A DNA stretch of 64,000 nt from WLMZ01 sp963732585 (GTDB lineage Bacteria > Actinomycetota > Acidimicrobiia > Acidimicrobiales > Ilumatobacteraceae). The notes under the pieces were generated by a model. It searched no databases. It was given only the letters and a program-made list of their open reading frames with translations, and was not told the DNA's origin. The position numbers were made by a program, and so were the translations under genes. Location: the NCBI GenBank assembly GCA_963732585.1, contig CAVSZY010000003.1, positions 186,001 through 250,000 on the forward strand, read 5' to 3'. Below, piece by piece: positions 10,418 through 19,139 of the stretch. The stretch's first letter is position 1; every line of letters starts with the position of its first letter.

Positions 10418-11116
10418 GTGGTCGCCGAGCCTGTCGCGGCGGTCGGCCCGATCACCGACGAGATGCCGATCGTCGTAGCGTCGCCGTCTGGGCGGCCTCG
10501 GCGCCGCTGGCTTCGCCGAACGTTGTGGTCGATGCTTGCCGTGCTCGTCGTCGTCACCGGCTATCTCGGCATCACGTTCCTGCAGGTGCGTTCGGTCGGG
10601 CGCAGCGATCAGGCCCGGACGGTCGATGCCATCGTCGTGCTCGGCGCTGCGCAATACGACGGGCGCCCCTCGCCACAGCTGCAGGCCAGGCTCGACCACG
10701 TGATCGAGCTGTGGCCGCAGGGTTTGGCGCCGCTGGTGGTGGTCACCGGCGGCAATCAACCCGGCGATCGCTTCACCGAAGCTGAGGCGTCACGGAACTA
10801 TCTGATCGAACACGGAGTCGACGAGGCCGCGATCCTCAGCGAGGACCAAGGCCATTCCAGTTGGGAGTCGTTGCAGGCCGTGGCGGCGATGCTACGCCAG
10901 CGCGGTGCCTTCCGGGTGCTGCTGGTCAGCGATCCGTATCACTCGCTGCGGATTCGTTTGGTCGCCGAAGAGCTTGGGCTCACGGCATATGTCTCGCCGA
11001 CACGCACCAGCCCGGTGCGCGGTTCGGCGGCACAACGACGCGAGTTGAAAGAGACGTTCGGCATTGCCGCCGGGCGGATCATCGGCTTTGATCGCCTGTT
11101 CAAGCTGACCGGCTGA
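10418..11116 (+). CDS. DUF218 (YdcF/ElyC/SanA-like) membrane-anchored protein
   Basis: About 232 residues. A short N-terminal region is followed by an Arg-rich stretch and one membrane segment ('LWSMLAVLVVVTGYLGITF'). The DUF218 domain has 'DAIVVLGAAQYDGRPSP', 'PLVVVTGGNQPGD', 'TEAEASRNYLIEHG' and 'VSDPYHSLRI', which build the conserved site. Relatives ElyC and SanA affect envelope integrity; the chemistry is unsettled. I chose GTG 10418 because a GAGG lies 5 bases upstream and it follows the gltX stop by 10 bp; ATG 10462 is an alternative. It is probably co-transcribed with gltX. Confidence 0.8.
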   Translation: MVAEPVAAVGPITDEMPIVVASPSGRPRRRWLRRTLWSMLAVLVVVTGYLGITFLQVRSVGRSDQARTVDAIVVLGAAQYDGRPSPQLQARLDHVIELWPQGLAPLVVVTGGNQPGDRFTEAEASRNYLIEHGVDEAAILSEDQGHSSWESLQAVAAMLRQRGAFRVLLVSDPYHSLRIRLVAEELGLTAYVSPTRTSPVRGSAAQRRELKETFGIAAGRIIGFDRLFKLTG

Positions 11117-11193
11117 GCCAAATTCGCGTGTGGCCGCTGGCCAGCAGCGCTACACTTCAGGCTTCCTTCACGGGCTGCGCTAGCGGCCTGCGC

Positions 11194-11265
11194 TGGGGAA
11201 TGGTGTAATTGGCAACACAGCAGTTTCTGGTACTGTTATTCAGGGTTCGAGTCCTTGTTCCCCAA
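11194..11265 (+). tRNA. tRNA-Gln (anticodon CTG)
   Basis: A 72-base cloverleaf: acceptor TGGGGAA pairs with TTCCCCA, the anticodon loop is TTCTGGT with CTG centred, and the T-loop GGTTCGAGTCC is present. Discriminator A is followed by an encoded CCA (11266-11268). It lies in the gltX neighbourhood 124 bases upstream of tRNA-Glu. Confidence 0.95.
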
Positions 11266-11389
11266 CCACAATCTGTGGCCTGAGCAGGCCCGATTGTTTC
11301 TCCCGGCCATTCGGTCTATCGCTACATCAACCTGCAAACACGGTTGGGCTGGGGCTGAGCCCTTGCTAGATTGGTAGAGCTACTTGCAC

Positions 11390-11462
11390 GGCCCCATCGT
11401 CTAGTGGCCTAGGACACTACCCTCTCAAGGTAGCGGCACGGGTTCGAATCCCGTTGGGGCTG
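11390..11462 (+). tRNA. tRNA-Glu (anticodon CTC)
   Basis: A 73-base cloverleaf: acceptor GGCCCCA pairs with TGGGGCT (one G-U), U8 is present, the anticodon loop CTCTCAA carries CTC, and the T-arm is CGGGTTCGAATCCCG. CCA is encoded at 11463-11465. An intrinsic terminator follows immediately. Confidence 0.95.
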
Positions 11463-11466
11463 CCAC

Positions 11467-11505
11467 AAACCCCCTGCTCAGAGCACATCTGACCAGGGGT
11501 TTTTG
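11467..11505 (+). terminator. Intrinsic terminator after tRNA-Glu
   Basis: AAACCCC(C)TG at 11467-11476 pairs with CAGGGGTTT at 11494-11502, with a 17-base loop and a T-run (11500-11504). It ends the tRNA transcript. Confidence 0.8.
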
Positions 11506-11570
11506 TCGTTTTCTGGCCAAGTCGTGAGTCATGTGAGTCGCTAGCGTTTTCCACCGAGGTCGCCCCCGCC

Positions 11571-12089
11571 GTGCTGGCTTTCCGATCGATACTTGGCACG
11601 CTCCCGGTTCATCGTGTCGAGTTCGTCGATCCCGGGGGGATGACGAGCACGACCGACCTGATGGACGACGGGCACGTGCTGCGGGTTCGTGTTCAATCCA
11701 CGCATGGCGAGCGCTCCCGTGCCGGTCGATTCATCGACTCGGCGGGCAGCGGGGTGCTGCATCTGGCCTTCGTCGTCGACGATCTGGCGGCTGTCGCCGC
11801 GGCCATCGCACCCGGTCTGGCGCTCGACATCCCTGCGAATTATTACTGCGACCTGCAGGCCCGTTTTGGCCTCGCCGACGCGGTCGTCGGTCCGATGAAG
11901 GAGGCAAACGTGCTCTTCGAACGCAGCGCTGAGGGAGACCTGCTGCGTATCGTCTGCCAACCGGGGGTCGGCGTGTCGATCGGTTTCGTCGAGCGCAGGG
12001 GATTTACCGCCTTGCCCCACGACAGCGAGGGTGCCGTGGCTGCGGCGCTGCATCTGCGTGCCGAGCGTGCCACGCGGGGCGCCTCGTGA
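11571..12089 (+). pseudogene. Headless C-terminal VOC/HPPD-like domain (3-dehydroshikimate dehydratase or 4-hydroxyphenylpyruvate dioxygenase family)
   Basis: This 172-residue frame matches the C-terminal glyoxalase-fold part of the two-domain sugar-phosphate-isomerase/HPPD-like proteins: 'GSGVLHLAFVVDDL' (metal His), 'IPANYYCDLQARFGL', 'EANVLFERSAEGD' and 'GFVERRG' (metal Glu). The first beta strand with the first metal His and the whole N-terminal isomerase-like domain are missing. The frame begins at GTG 11571, only ~65 bases after the tRNA-Glu terminator. With one metal ligand absent it is unlikely to be an active dioxygenase, so I call it a remnant. It directly precedes the shikimate-pathway fusion gene; if the parent was a dehydroshikimate dehydratase the link would be meaningful, but this is unproven. 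Confidence 0.6.
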
Positions 12090-12144
12090 CCCTCGTCAGC
12101 GCCTACGCTGAAGTCGTGACTGGATCAACGAGTTGCGCGCACCC

Positions 12145-13752
12145 ATGAACTCTGGCGCTCACGACAAACGCAACATCGTTCTCACCGGTTTCATGGGCAC
12201 CGGGAAATCGACCGTCGGCAAACTTCTGGCCGAGATGCTTGGCTTCGATTTCATCGACACCGATGTGGAGATCGAGAGCCGTCACGGCCTGATCAAGACG
12301 ATCTTTGCCGAACGCGGTGAGGCCGCGTTTCGGGCGATCGAACGCGATATCGCCAGCGAATTGGCGGAGCGCACTGGTTTGGTCATCGCCACAGGTGGGC
12401 GAATGATGCTCGACCCGGTCAACGTTGCCTCGCTGAGCCGTAACGGTCGCGTCTTTTGCCTTGTGGCCACGCCGGAAGAGATCCTCGACCGGGTCACCGC
12501 CGACTCCGCTCGGGTCGAGCGCCCGTTGCTCACCGTTGCCGATCCGCATCAGCGCATCGTCGAGCTCCTCGCCGAGCGGAAGCCCGAATACGGTCGCTTT
12601 GCTCAATTGACCACCGACGCACGAACCCCTGAGACGGTGGCCGGCGACATCGCCACACTGGCACGTTCGGACCCGCGTCGGTTCGCGATCGATACGCCGA
12701 CCGGCGACTACGAGTTCGCCGTTGGCGCGGCCGTGTTGCCCTTTGTGCGCCAACTCGCAGCGATCGATGGACCGCTGGTGATCGTCACCAGCGAAGAAGC
12801 CTCGGCGGCCTACCTGGCTAGTTGTTCGCCCGCCGATCTGGTCATCACCCTGCCATCGGGGCCGGAGCGGCACAAGGATCTCGCCTCGGTGCAACGCGTC
12901 TATGACCAGTTGCTGGAGGCCAACATCGATCGCTCGGCGACGATCATGTCGCTCGGCGACAGCATTGTCGGCGATATCGCCGCCTTCACCGCTGCTACCT
13001 ATCTGCGCGGCCTCGATCTCGTGCACTGCCCGACCGACCTGATCGCCATGATCGACACCAGCGTCGGCGGCAAGGTGGGCCTCGACGTCGAGCACGGGCG
13101 CAATCTGATCGGCCTCTACAAGCAACCCAAAGCGGTGGTCGCCGACGTCGCCACGCTGCAGACGCTCGCGCCGCGAGTGTTTGCTGCGGGCATGGCCGAG
13201 GTGCTCAAGCATGCGCTGATCGCCGGCTCCGATCTGCTCGATCGGCTGGAGTCGTCGGATTGGCGCAGCGGCGACACGCGGGCGTTGCCAGGTGCGCTCG
13301 GCGATCTGCAGTCGCTTGTTGCCCAAGCGGTGCAGGTCAAGATCGCCATTGTTCAGGAAGACCCATTCGAAACTGATCGGCGTCAGGTGCTGAACCTTGG
13401 TCACACCTTTGCCCATGCGCTCGAACAGATCGAAACCGAACAATTGATTCATGGCGAGGCGGTCGGTATCGGTTTGATCGCCGCGGCGCGCCTGTCGGAA
13501 ATGATCGGTGTCTGCGATATCGGCCTGGGGGCGCGTATCGAAGGCTTGGTCGCTCACCTCGGGCTGCCGACGAGGTTGCCGCGGCCGCTCGACATGGCTG
13601 CCGTTGTCGAGGCGATGAAGCGCGACAAGAAACGCCGTCACGGACGGCAACGGTTTGTGCTGTTGCGTGGAGTTGGCGACCCGGTGGTCACCGATCAGGT
13701 CTCTGAGAGCGCGTTGGCGCAGGTGTTGAACGCGCTGCAACCGTTGTTGTGA
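12145..13752 (+). CDS. aroKB: Fused shikimate kinase - 3-dehydroquinate synthase
   Basis: A 535-residue two-domain protein of the shikimate pathway. Residues ~1-170 are shikimate kinase: Walker A 'GFMGTGKST', 'DTDVEIES', 'FRAIERD' and the lid region 'RPLL'. Residues ~180-535 are dehydroquinate synthase: 'RHKDLASVQRVYDQLLE', 'LIAMIDTSVGGKVGLD', 'NLIGLYKQPKAVVAD', 'AEVLKHALIAG' and the metal-site 'LGHTFAHALE' and 'HGEAV'. Two normally strict Gly-rich motifs are altered: kinase GGG reads 'GGRMML' and synthase GGGxxGD reads 'GDSIVGD'. ATG 12145 is preferred over the upstream in-frame TTG. It would supply steps 2 and 5 of chorismate synthesis if active. Confidence 0.93.
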   Translation: MNSGAHDKRNIVLTGFMGTGKSTVGKLLAEMLGFDFIDTDVEIESRHGLIKTIFAERGEAAFRAIERDIASELAERTGLVIATGGRMMLDPVNVASLSRNGRVFCLVATPEEILDRVTADSARVERPLLTVADPHQRIVELLAERKPEYGRFAQLTTDARTPETVAGDIATLARSDPRRFAIDTPTGDYEFAVGAAVLPFVRQLAAIDGPLVIVTSEEASAAYLASCSPADLVITLPSGPERHKDLASVQRVYDQLLEANIDRSATIMSLGDSIVGDIAAFTAATYLRGLDLVHCPTDLIAMIDTSVGGKVGLDVEHGRNLIGLYKQPKAVVADVATLQTLAPRVFAAGMAEVLKHALIAGSDLLDRLESSDWRSGDTRALPGALGDLQSLVAQAVQVKIAIVQEDPFETDRRQVLNLGHTFAHALEQIETEQLIHGEAVGIGLIAAARLSEMIGVCDIGLGARIEGLVAHLGLPTRLPRPLDMAAVVEAMKRDKKRRHGRQRFVLLRGVGDPVVTDQVSESALAQVLNALQPLL

Positions 13753-14195
13753 CGTCGGTCGGGTTGAGCCGTTCGCACCAGTCGATGAGCAGCCGATCGG
13801 TCTGCGACCGGTCGTCGGACGCATCGAGTCGTTCCTCGGCGTATTGGCGTACCGGTTCGAGCATTCGGTGGCGCCCGCGCTGAAACGACACAAGCGATGC
13901 GCGAACCAGATGGTGCAAGCGCGCGATCAAGCGTCGCCGCGCTACCCAAAGATTCGCCAAACACGTTATGCATCAGTTCGCGTGTGAAGCCACCGACCAA
14001 CGGCGAACACATTCGAAACATCCGACCGGCGTCGTCGTCGATCGATTCGTGACTCGCATCGAGCACCGCGCGCAGACAGGCGTGGCGGTCAACTCCAGCC
14101 GCGGGTCAGCAGGCTTGGCAACTGGCCGAGCCGTTCGTTGACTTCGGTGTATCCGAGCTCGGCAAAGCGCGCTGCCAGGAGCTCGACGGCGCAAG
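13740..14195 (-). pseudogene. Decayed ATPase/regulator (LuxR/AfsR-type predicted ATPase) fragment
   Basis: Pieces of a signal-transducing ATPase are spread over several minus-strand frames. 'AVELLAARFAELGYTEVNER' then 'GQLPSLLTRG' (14095-14190) match the region after the NB-ARC-like core, 'RMFRMCSPLVGGFT' (~13970-14030) the next helices, and 'RLHHLVRASLV' with 'RHRMLEPVRQYAEERL' (~13800-13920) the winged-helix end. At least two frameshifts separate them. The 5' side stops abruptly at ~14195 where IS110-derived sequence begins, and the 3' side runs into the aroKB stop. It cannot make a working protein. Confidence 0.65.
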
Positions 14196-14491
14196 GGAGA
14201 CACCGCCATACGCTCGGCGTTGTCCGAAGCGGCATGGTCAGCGGCACGCACGAAAGACACCCACGTGGCCGTCCAGTTCCGACGTGTTCTCGCGTCGGAT
14301 GGGCAAGAAAGGGCAAAGCACTCTTCGCGGTCGCTCACACCATGATCGTGATCATCTGGCACGTGCGTGACACTACGACGAGCTCGGTGGCGACTACCTC
14401 GACCGCCGCGACACCACCGCCGAACACCCGACGCCACGTCGCTGCCCCTTCGCTCCTCGGCCACACCGTCACCCTCGACAACGCCGCCTGA
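14196..14491 (+). mobile_element. IS110-family transposase remnant (C-terminal third)
   Basis: Plus-strand frames show the conserved C-terminal part of IS110/IS116/IS902 transposases: 'IRSALSEAAWSAARTKD' then 'HVAVQFRRV', 'GKALFAVAHTMIVIIWHV', 'HYDELGGDYLDRRD' and finally 'LGHTVTLDNAA' before a stop at 14491. At least two frameshifts break it and the N-terminal RuvC-like part is missing. Its left edge coincides with the edge of the decayed ATPase gene, so the copy apparently inserted into or recombined at that gene. No complete IS ends are visible. Confidence 0.7.
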
Positions 14492-14576
14492 ACCAGCCTG
14501 AGCGGGGCTGTCGCCCCGCACCCGGCGCGCGCCCAAGAACCAGCGCCTCAAAGGGATTCTCGTATCAGAGGGTCGG

Positions 14577-15179
14577 TTAAGAGCCAAGAAAAATCATCTT
14601 GTCAGCGTGTTCTGCGATTGTCGGGTCATGACTCGCGACGATCACCACGGCCCCTGCGATTGCAGCCTCGCGAAGTCCGTCAATACACAAACGAACGTGG
14701 GTCCTTCCAAGGTGGCTCGTCGGTTCGTCCGCCAAAAGTACACGCGGCCGTGCTGCGATCGCCCGCGCGATAGCAACACGCTGCCGCTGGCCCATTGAAA
14801 GTTCGTCAATTCTACGGTTCGCCTGTACTGCAAGATCGAGATCTGCGAGAACGGCGTCGATCGCCGCCAGTCCCACCTCTGGTGCTGCGTCCTCGATGTT
14901 TTCTCGAACAGAAAGCTCGATTGCTAGCGCGAGAACCTGCGGAATGATTGCGATCTCGCGCCATGAGGCCATCTTGGTCGGCGGGTCCCCGTCGATAGTC
15001 ACACTTCCGGTGTCTGGCTCGCACAGACCGGCAAGTATTGCAAGGAGCGTCGATTTACCGCTTCCGGATGGTCCGCGGATCACCGTAAGTTCACCTGAGC
15101 ATGCGTCGAAATCAACCGTCCGCAGGCCGGAACTTGGTGTCCACATCTTCGTCACAGACCTGGCTTCAACCAACGTCAA
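14577..15179 (-). CDS. ABC transporter ATP-binding protein (MacB/LolD type)
   Basis: A 200-residue nucleotide-binding subunit with Walker A 'GPSGSGKSTLL', signature 'LSMGQRQRVAIA', Walker B 'VLLADEP' and switch His in 'VASHDP'. It is short for the class and ends soon after the H-loop. Its start overlaps the second ATPase gene by 4 bp; both belong to the operon headed by the truncated exporter. It probably pairs with the large FtsX-like permease, the two ATPases giving an asymmetric motor. The cargo is unknown. Confidence 0.88.
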   Translation of the reverse strand: MTLVEARSVTKMWTPSSGLRTVDFDACSGELTVIRGPSGSGKSTLLAILAGLCEPDTGSVTIDGDPPTKMASWREIAIIPQVLALAIELSVRENIEDAAPEVGLAAIDAVLADLDLAVQANRRIDELSMGQRQRVAIARAIAARPRVLLADEPTSHLGRTHVRLCIDGLREAAIAGAVVIVASHDPTIAEHADKMIFLGS

Positions 15180-15856
15180 GTTGCCCTCCGGCCGTGTTCC
15201 AGGGTTACAACTGCTCCGGCCACCTCAAGGAGCGCTCGATCGTGAGTGGCTACGACAACAGTGGCTCCCAATCCGATGGTACGCCCCAGTGTGGTGATCA
15301 CATCGGACGCGCTCCGAGTGTCGAGCGAAGCGGTTGGCTCGTCAGCAAGAACGATCGTTGGGCGCGAGGAGATCGCGGATGCTAGAGCGACGCGCTGCTG
15401 CTCACCTCCGCTCATTTCACAACAAAGGCGGTCGAGCATGTGACCGATTCCGAGGGTTTCAACGATCTCGGCAGTATCTGCGCCATCACCTCCGCGTTGG
15501 CGGGCAGCGATGGCAATGTTTTCGAGCCCAGATCGGCCGAGAACCAAGTTGGATGCGGGACTCGCCATCATAGACGAAATGGTGGTTCGCCGGAGCAGTC
15601 GTCGACGCCGCCGACTCAAGCCAGAAATTTGGTCGTTTCCTATACGAACTTCCCCCGAGGTTGGCCGGTCAAGACACCCCAGTATGTGCAGTAGCGTTGA
15701 TTTCCCGGAACCGCTGGGCCCCACGACCGCGGTAAGTTGTCGCGGTGCGAAATCAATGCTGATGTCGTCAAGTGCGAGCACCTCGTCGTGTCGCGTGCGA
15801 TACCACTTGCTGACATTCAGGCATGATGCAGCTGAAGGACGGTCAGATTGCGCCAC
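15176..15856 (-). CDS. ABC transporter ATP-binding protein (MacB/LolD type)
   Basis: A 226-residue subunit with Walker A 'GPSGSGKSTLL', signature 'MSGGEQQRVALA', Walker B 'IVLADEPTASLD' and H-loop 'VATHDR'. Compared with its neighbour it has the standard signature SGGEQ and full D-loop. The start lies 14 bp inside the 3' end of the permease gene and its stop overlaps the next ATPase gene, so translation is coupled along the operon. The role is inferred as energy supply for the FtsX-like permease. Confidence 0.9.
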   Translation of the reverse strand: MAQSDRPSAASCLNVSKWYRTRHDEVLALDDISIDFAPRQLTAVVGPSGSGKSTLLHILGCLDRPTSGEVRIGNDQISGLSRRRRRLLRRTTISSMMASPASNLVLGRSGLENIAIAARQRGGDGADTAEIVETLGIGHMLDRLCCEMSGGEQQRVALASAISSRPTIVLADEPTASLDTRSASDVITTLGRTIGLGATVVVATHDRALLEVAGAVVTLEHGRRAT

Positions 15857-18380
15857 TGAGAGTCTCCATCGCGTCCGACCTCACCGTGATAAGAGTGATC
15901 CACAATGCAACTAGATTCACCCAAAGTAGCTCGGCAAGGACTAACCCACCGACGACGCTCCACGAGACAATGAATCTCGCGGGCGGTGGAAGGGTGGGCA
16001 TGGGGTCCAGCAGTGGGATAGCGATCGCCGACGTGCGTATGGAAATGAACAATCCAACACCGGTTCCAAACGCGACCGGAACACCGACCTCCATCAGGGA
16101 AGCTACCCAGAGCATCCGAGCCGTGTACCCGGTCCGGCGCATGATGACGTAGCTTGTGCGCCTCACTTCGGACCGTCCGCTTGCGGCAAGAAGTTGAAGG
16201 GCTATAGCCACTGCTCCGAACAGGACCCCTAGAAGGTGGAACGGATAATAGGACCAGCGGAGGGCGCTATAGGCTGATCCGTCGAAAGTTGTGAGCGGGT
16301 CGCGTGGTCTCCCGATCCGCATTCCCAGATCTCTCAGTTGAGACACAGCGTCTGGCGGTGGGTCTCGAATCAGCAGCGTTGACGCCGGGTTCCGCACAAT
16401 GCGTCGCAACTCGGTACTCAAGACGACGTATTGCGCTGTGGTTTTGGAGCTCCCCGGAAAGAACTCGGTCGTCGCAGCGACGCGGACCACAACGGCTTCG
16501 GGCACTCCCCGAAATGAAAGCGCCACCAGGTCACCGGCTCGCGCCCTGCTGCCGACCGCGATCGCAGTCGGCACCAAGTCGTCTGCCGAAGTCTGCAATT
16601 GAGCGATCAGTTCCGGGAGACTGTGGGATCCCGCACCATCGGGTAAATCAGCGACGGACGCAAACGATGACGGGTCAACGCCGACTACCTCAGCCGAGAC
16701 GCCGCTGACGCGGGCACCCACGCTTAGCAGGACCGTCGTGCGATCCGACCAATCCCTTGGAACCTGCGGACGGTCAAACAGAGGGATCGCGAGATCCGCG
16801 CCAACGAAGAGGGTTGCCTTTTCCAAGAGTTGGCGTTGGGACGCGTCAGCGAGCGCTCGCGCCGTCGTGAGACACCCTGCGGCCAGCGCCACAGCCATGA
16901 GGATCGACGCGAGCGGCAGAGCGTCAAGTACGACCCGTCGCCAACCAAGGCGCAAGGCTCGGCTAAGTCCTCCACCTGTGCTGCGCAACCTCGGCAACGC
17001 CAAGTAGACGCCCACGGCAAGAGTCGTCGCACCTGCGAGCAGGGCGAGCAACGGAAACGACATGGGTAGCAGCGCCCCTCCCCGAGATTCCACACCGAAG
17101 GTGCGTACACCCCCATCGCGCTTGAGTCGGTGCAATGAAATTGCGGTGCTGAGCACGAGCAGTGTCACAGCCAAAGCGAGCCACATGGCGACCCTGGATC
17201 GATGCCGATACCGGTCTACCTTTCTGTCCGCGAGACAAGCGACCACGATCGCCACGAAACAGCATCCGAAAGCACCAACCGTCGTCGCCGCAGCTACGCC
17301 CTCCACCCGCGAGAGCGGCTCAATGGCCGGAGACGGCCCCCCTAACTGAAGGAGTGCGAACGCGGCGGCAACTCCTGCCCCGGTGCCAGCCGCAAACGGA
17401 ACAACGACAACCGGGAGGACGCTAAAAGCGACCTGCCACACCGTAATGCCGCGAACGATGTACAGGTGGAGCTCACGATGAAGGAGCCGCTCAAGTTGCG
17501 CAGCCGCAGCAAATAATACCACCAGAAGCGCAACCACTGCCGCAAGTAGACTTGGCATAAGAGTTCGATAAACTGTCGTCTTCACCATGTCAGATCGGTT
17601 AATAAGCACGCCCAGTTGGCCCGCCTCTAATTCGCCAAAGTCAAGTGCATATCGGCTGTTCCATTGACCGACTGCGTCATCGAACCTCTGTTCAGCATCA
17701 CGACCTTGGGAAAGGGTGAGTGGTCGGTCAGTCAATTGATACTCAGAGTACCTGAGGCCGTTAAACAACGCCACTGTCTCGGCCGAACCGATCGCAAGAA
17801 GTGGCGGGGGATCACCTAATGGCGTCGGCTCGACGAGATCAGACAATCCACACCAGGAGTCCGGCACGGGGACGATCGGAATATCTTTAAATTCGCGCGC
17901 AACCGTTAGGGGTAGACCGTCGAAGGGCAGCACCTTGTCGCCGACCGAGACATCTAACCGCCTCATCGTTGTGGCCGACAGGGCGATCTCGGCTACTGAT
18001 AGTGTCGGGAGTTGCGGGACTACCGAACGCTCCACCCCGTCAAGATGTACCAGAGTCAACTCTCCTCGCAGACCGTCACCCGATCGGATTGGGACTCTCG
18101 CGATCACGCCATTTCGCGGAGGTTGCACGAACTGAAGGCCGTGCGCGATCGACTGAATGATCTGTTCGGCCTCGGCTCGCCCTGGCGGCAATGGGAGCGC
18201 TAGCCCGGTCGAACTCGGGCAAATCTCTTCCAGCTGCTGAGCGAGTGAGGCCGAGCCTATTGAGGAGATGTAAAGACGAGCACCGACAATGCACATCGCC
18301 AACAAAAGGGCGATGACACCGATCGACCACAGAGCGAGTGAAGACCCGTACGCAGACTGTCGGCGGAAACGACTACCCAT
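15843..18380 (-). CDS. FtsX-like ABC permease (845 residues)
   Basis: A large membrane subunit of the MacB/FtsX type. There is one N-terminal membrane segment ('LALWSIGVIALLLAMCIVG'), a ~250-residue extracytoplasmic domain, a central block of membrane helices, a second extracytoplasmic domain and three C-terminal helices ending near 'LVLAELLWVNLVALWIT'. This is the duplicated FtsX layout. I chose ATG 18380 rather than the upstream in-frame TTG 18452 because it overlaps the stop of the small preceding gene by 8 bp. Such permeases export peptides, lipids or antibiotics or act mechanically on the envelope; the cargo is unknown. It is the third gene of the operon after the IS-truncated ABC gene and the small coupled gene. 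Confidence 0.85.
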   Translation of the reverse strand: MGSRFRRQSAYGSSLALWSIGVIALLLAMCIVGARLYISSIGSASLAQQLEEICPSSTGLALPLPPGRAEAEQIIQSIAHGLQFVQPPRNGVIARVPIRSGDGLRGELTLVHLDGVERSVVPQLPTLSVAEIALSATTMRRLDVSVGDKVLPFDGLPLTVAREFKDIPIVPVPDSWCGLSDLVEPTPLGDPPPLLAIGSAETVALFNGLRYSEYQLTDRPLTLSQGRDAEQRFDDAVGQWNSRYALDFGELEAGQLGVLINRSDMVKTTVYRTLMPSLLAAVVALLVVLFAAAAQLERLLHRELHLYIVRGITVWQVAFSVLPVVVVPFAAGTGAGVAAAFALLQLGGPSPAIEPLSRVEGVAAATTVGAFGCCFVAIVVACLADRKVDRYRHRSRVAMWLALAVTLLVLSTAISLHRLKRDGGVRTFGVESRGGALLPMSFPLLALLAGATTLAVGVYLALPRLRSTGGGLSRALRLGWRRVVLDALPLASILMAVALAAGCLTTARALADASQRQLLEKATLFVGADLAIPLFDRPQVPRDWSDRTTVLLSVGARVSGVSAEVVGVDPSSFASVADLPDGAGSHSLPELIAQLQTSADDLVPTAIAVGSRARAGDLVALSFRGVPEAVVVRVAATTEFFPGSSKTTAQYVVLSTELRRIVRNPASTLLIRDPPPDAVSQLRDLGMRIGRPRDPLTTFDGSAYSALRWSYYPFHLLGVLFGAVAIALQLLAASGRSEVRRTSYVIMRRTGYTARMLWVASLMEVGVPVAFGTGVGLFISIRTSAIAIPLLDPMPTLPPPARFIVSWSVVGGLVLAELLWVNLVALWITLITVRSDAMETLSGAI

Positions 18381-18609
18381 TTGTAGGTTCCGAATGCCAT
18401 GCGGAAGAAGGTTGTCGCCGACGAGACCGCGCTCGCAATCTCCATAGATCAACCGAGAATTTGTCGTGGGATGTGACGGACCCTAAATGGACCCATTCAA
18501 CGACTGGCCGCCCCTCGCCGGGTTCCATTTGCCCAGGTGCGACTGGCGTGCTCGCGGCAAGAGGAGTCCCGTGTTTGAGAGTTACACGCTCGCTGCACAC
18601 CTCGGTCAC
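18373..18609 (-). CDS. Small protein (78 residues) coupled between two ABC transporter genes
   Basis: The frame starts with GTG at 18609, overlapping the stop of the truncated ABC gene as GTGA, and its own stop overlaps the permease ATG. This tight two-sided coupling is the main evidence that it is a gene. The protein is soluble, has a single Cys near the N-terminus, a central acidic/Pro/Gly segment ('APGQMEPGEGRPVVEW'), and a basic C-terminal part ('LWRLRARSRRRQ'). I recognise no family. A transported peptide precursor or a small accessory subunit would fit the position; neither is shown. Confidence 0.5.
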   Translation of the reverse strand: MTEVCSERVTLKHGTPLAASTPVAPGQMEPGEGRPVVEWVHLGSVTSHDKFSVDLWRLRARSRRRQPSSAWHSEPTNG

Positions 18610-19115
18610 AATTCCCAGCCCTCGAACGCCGAACCGCTTTTGGCTGCAGCGCGACCCACGCTCGTCTGCCGACGTACCATGCGGTGGTAGGTCCCATCAC
18701 GCTGGACTAGAACGCGGTGTGAGCCGTCCTCAACGATGCGGCCAGCCTCAAGTACTACAACGCGGTCCGCCATCTCGGCAACGGCCAGACGGTGCGATAT
18801 CACAAGAGCCGTCCGTCCCCGTAGTTCCGCTCGCAACTTTGCGCAGAACTCGTACTCTGCATCGGGATCGAGAGACGCTGTCGGTTCATCTAGTATTACA
18901 AGCCCTGCCTGTCGGAAGAACGCACGTGCAGTGGCGACGCGCTGCCACTGACCTGCAGAGAGTTCGGTCCCACCGGAGAACTCCGGCCCCAGCTGACTCG
19001 CCATTCCAGCCACCAATCGAGCCACGGCGACAACATCACGACGGAACTCCTCACGGAATGCTCTAGGAGCGTGCTGAGTAATCCGAGGAATCTGGTCGGG
19101 GTGCTCGCGTTTGGG
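18606..19115 (-). pseudogene. ABC exporter (fused permease/ATPase), C-terminal ATPase end, truncated by an IS
   Basis: The last ~165 codons of an ABCB/MsbA-type exporter remain: 'LGPEFSGGTELSAGQWQRVA' (signature region), Walker B 'LVILDEPTASLDPDAEYEF' and H-loop 'LVISHRLAVAEMADRVVVL', ending 'GTYHRMVRRQ' plus a short tail. Walker A and the whole membrane domain are missing because IS1182-type sequence begins at ~19115-19140. The rest of the gene is not found beyond the insertion either, so a deletion accompanied it. This was the first visible gene of the export operon, and its loss may have separated the downstream genes from their promoter. Confidence 0.85.
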
Positions 19116-19139
19116 GTTGGCGCGTGAAAAAATTGTGGG

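Noticed and set aside
11270..11389. Possible third tRNA or riboswitch between the two tRNAs
   Set aside because: No cloverleaf with an anticodon stem could be formed and no known riboswitch motif is seen.
11541..12053. Minus-strand frame opposite the VOC fragment
   Set aside because: No motif and no ribosome site; the plus-strand frame has clear VOC signatures.
12103..13893. A 596-codon open frame on the minus strand opposite aroKB
   Set aside because: It is fully antisense to a clear two-domain enzyme and has no family motifs; long antisense frames are common at this GC content.
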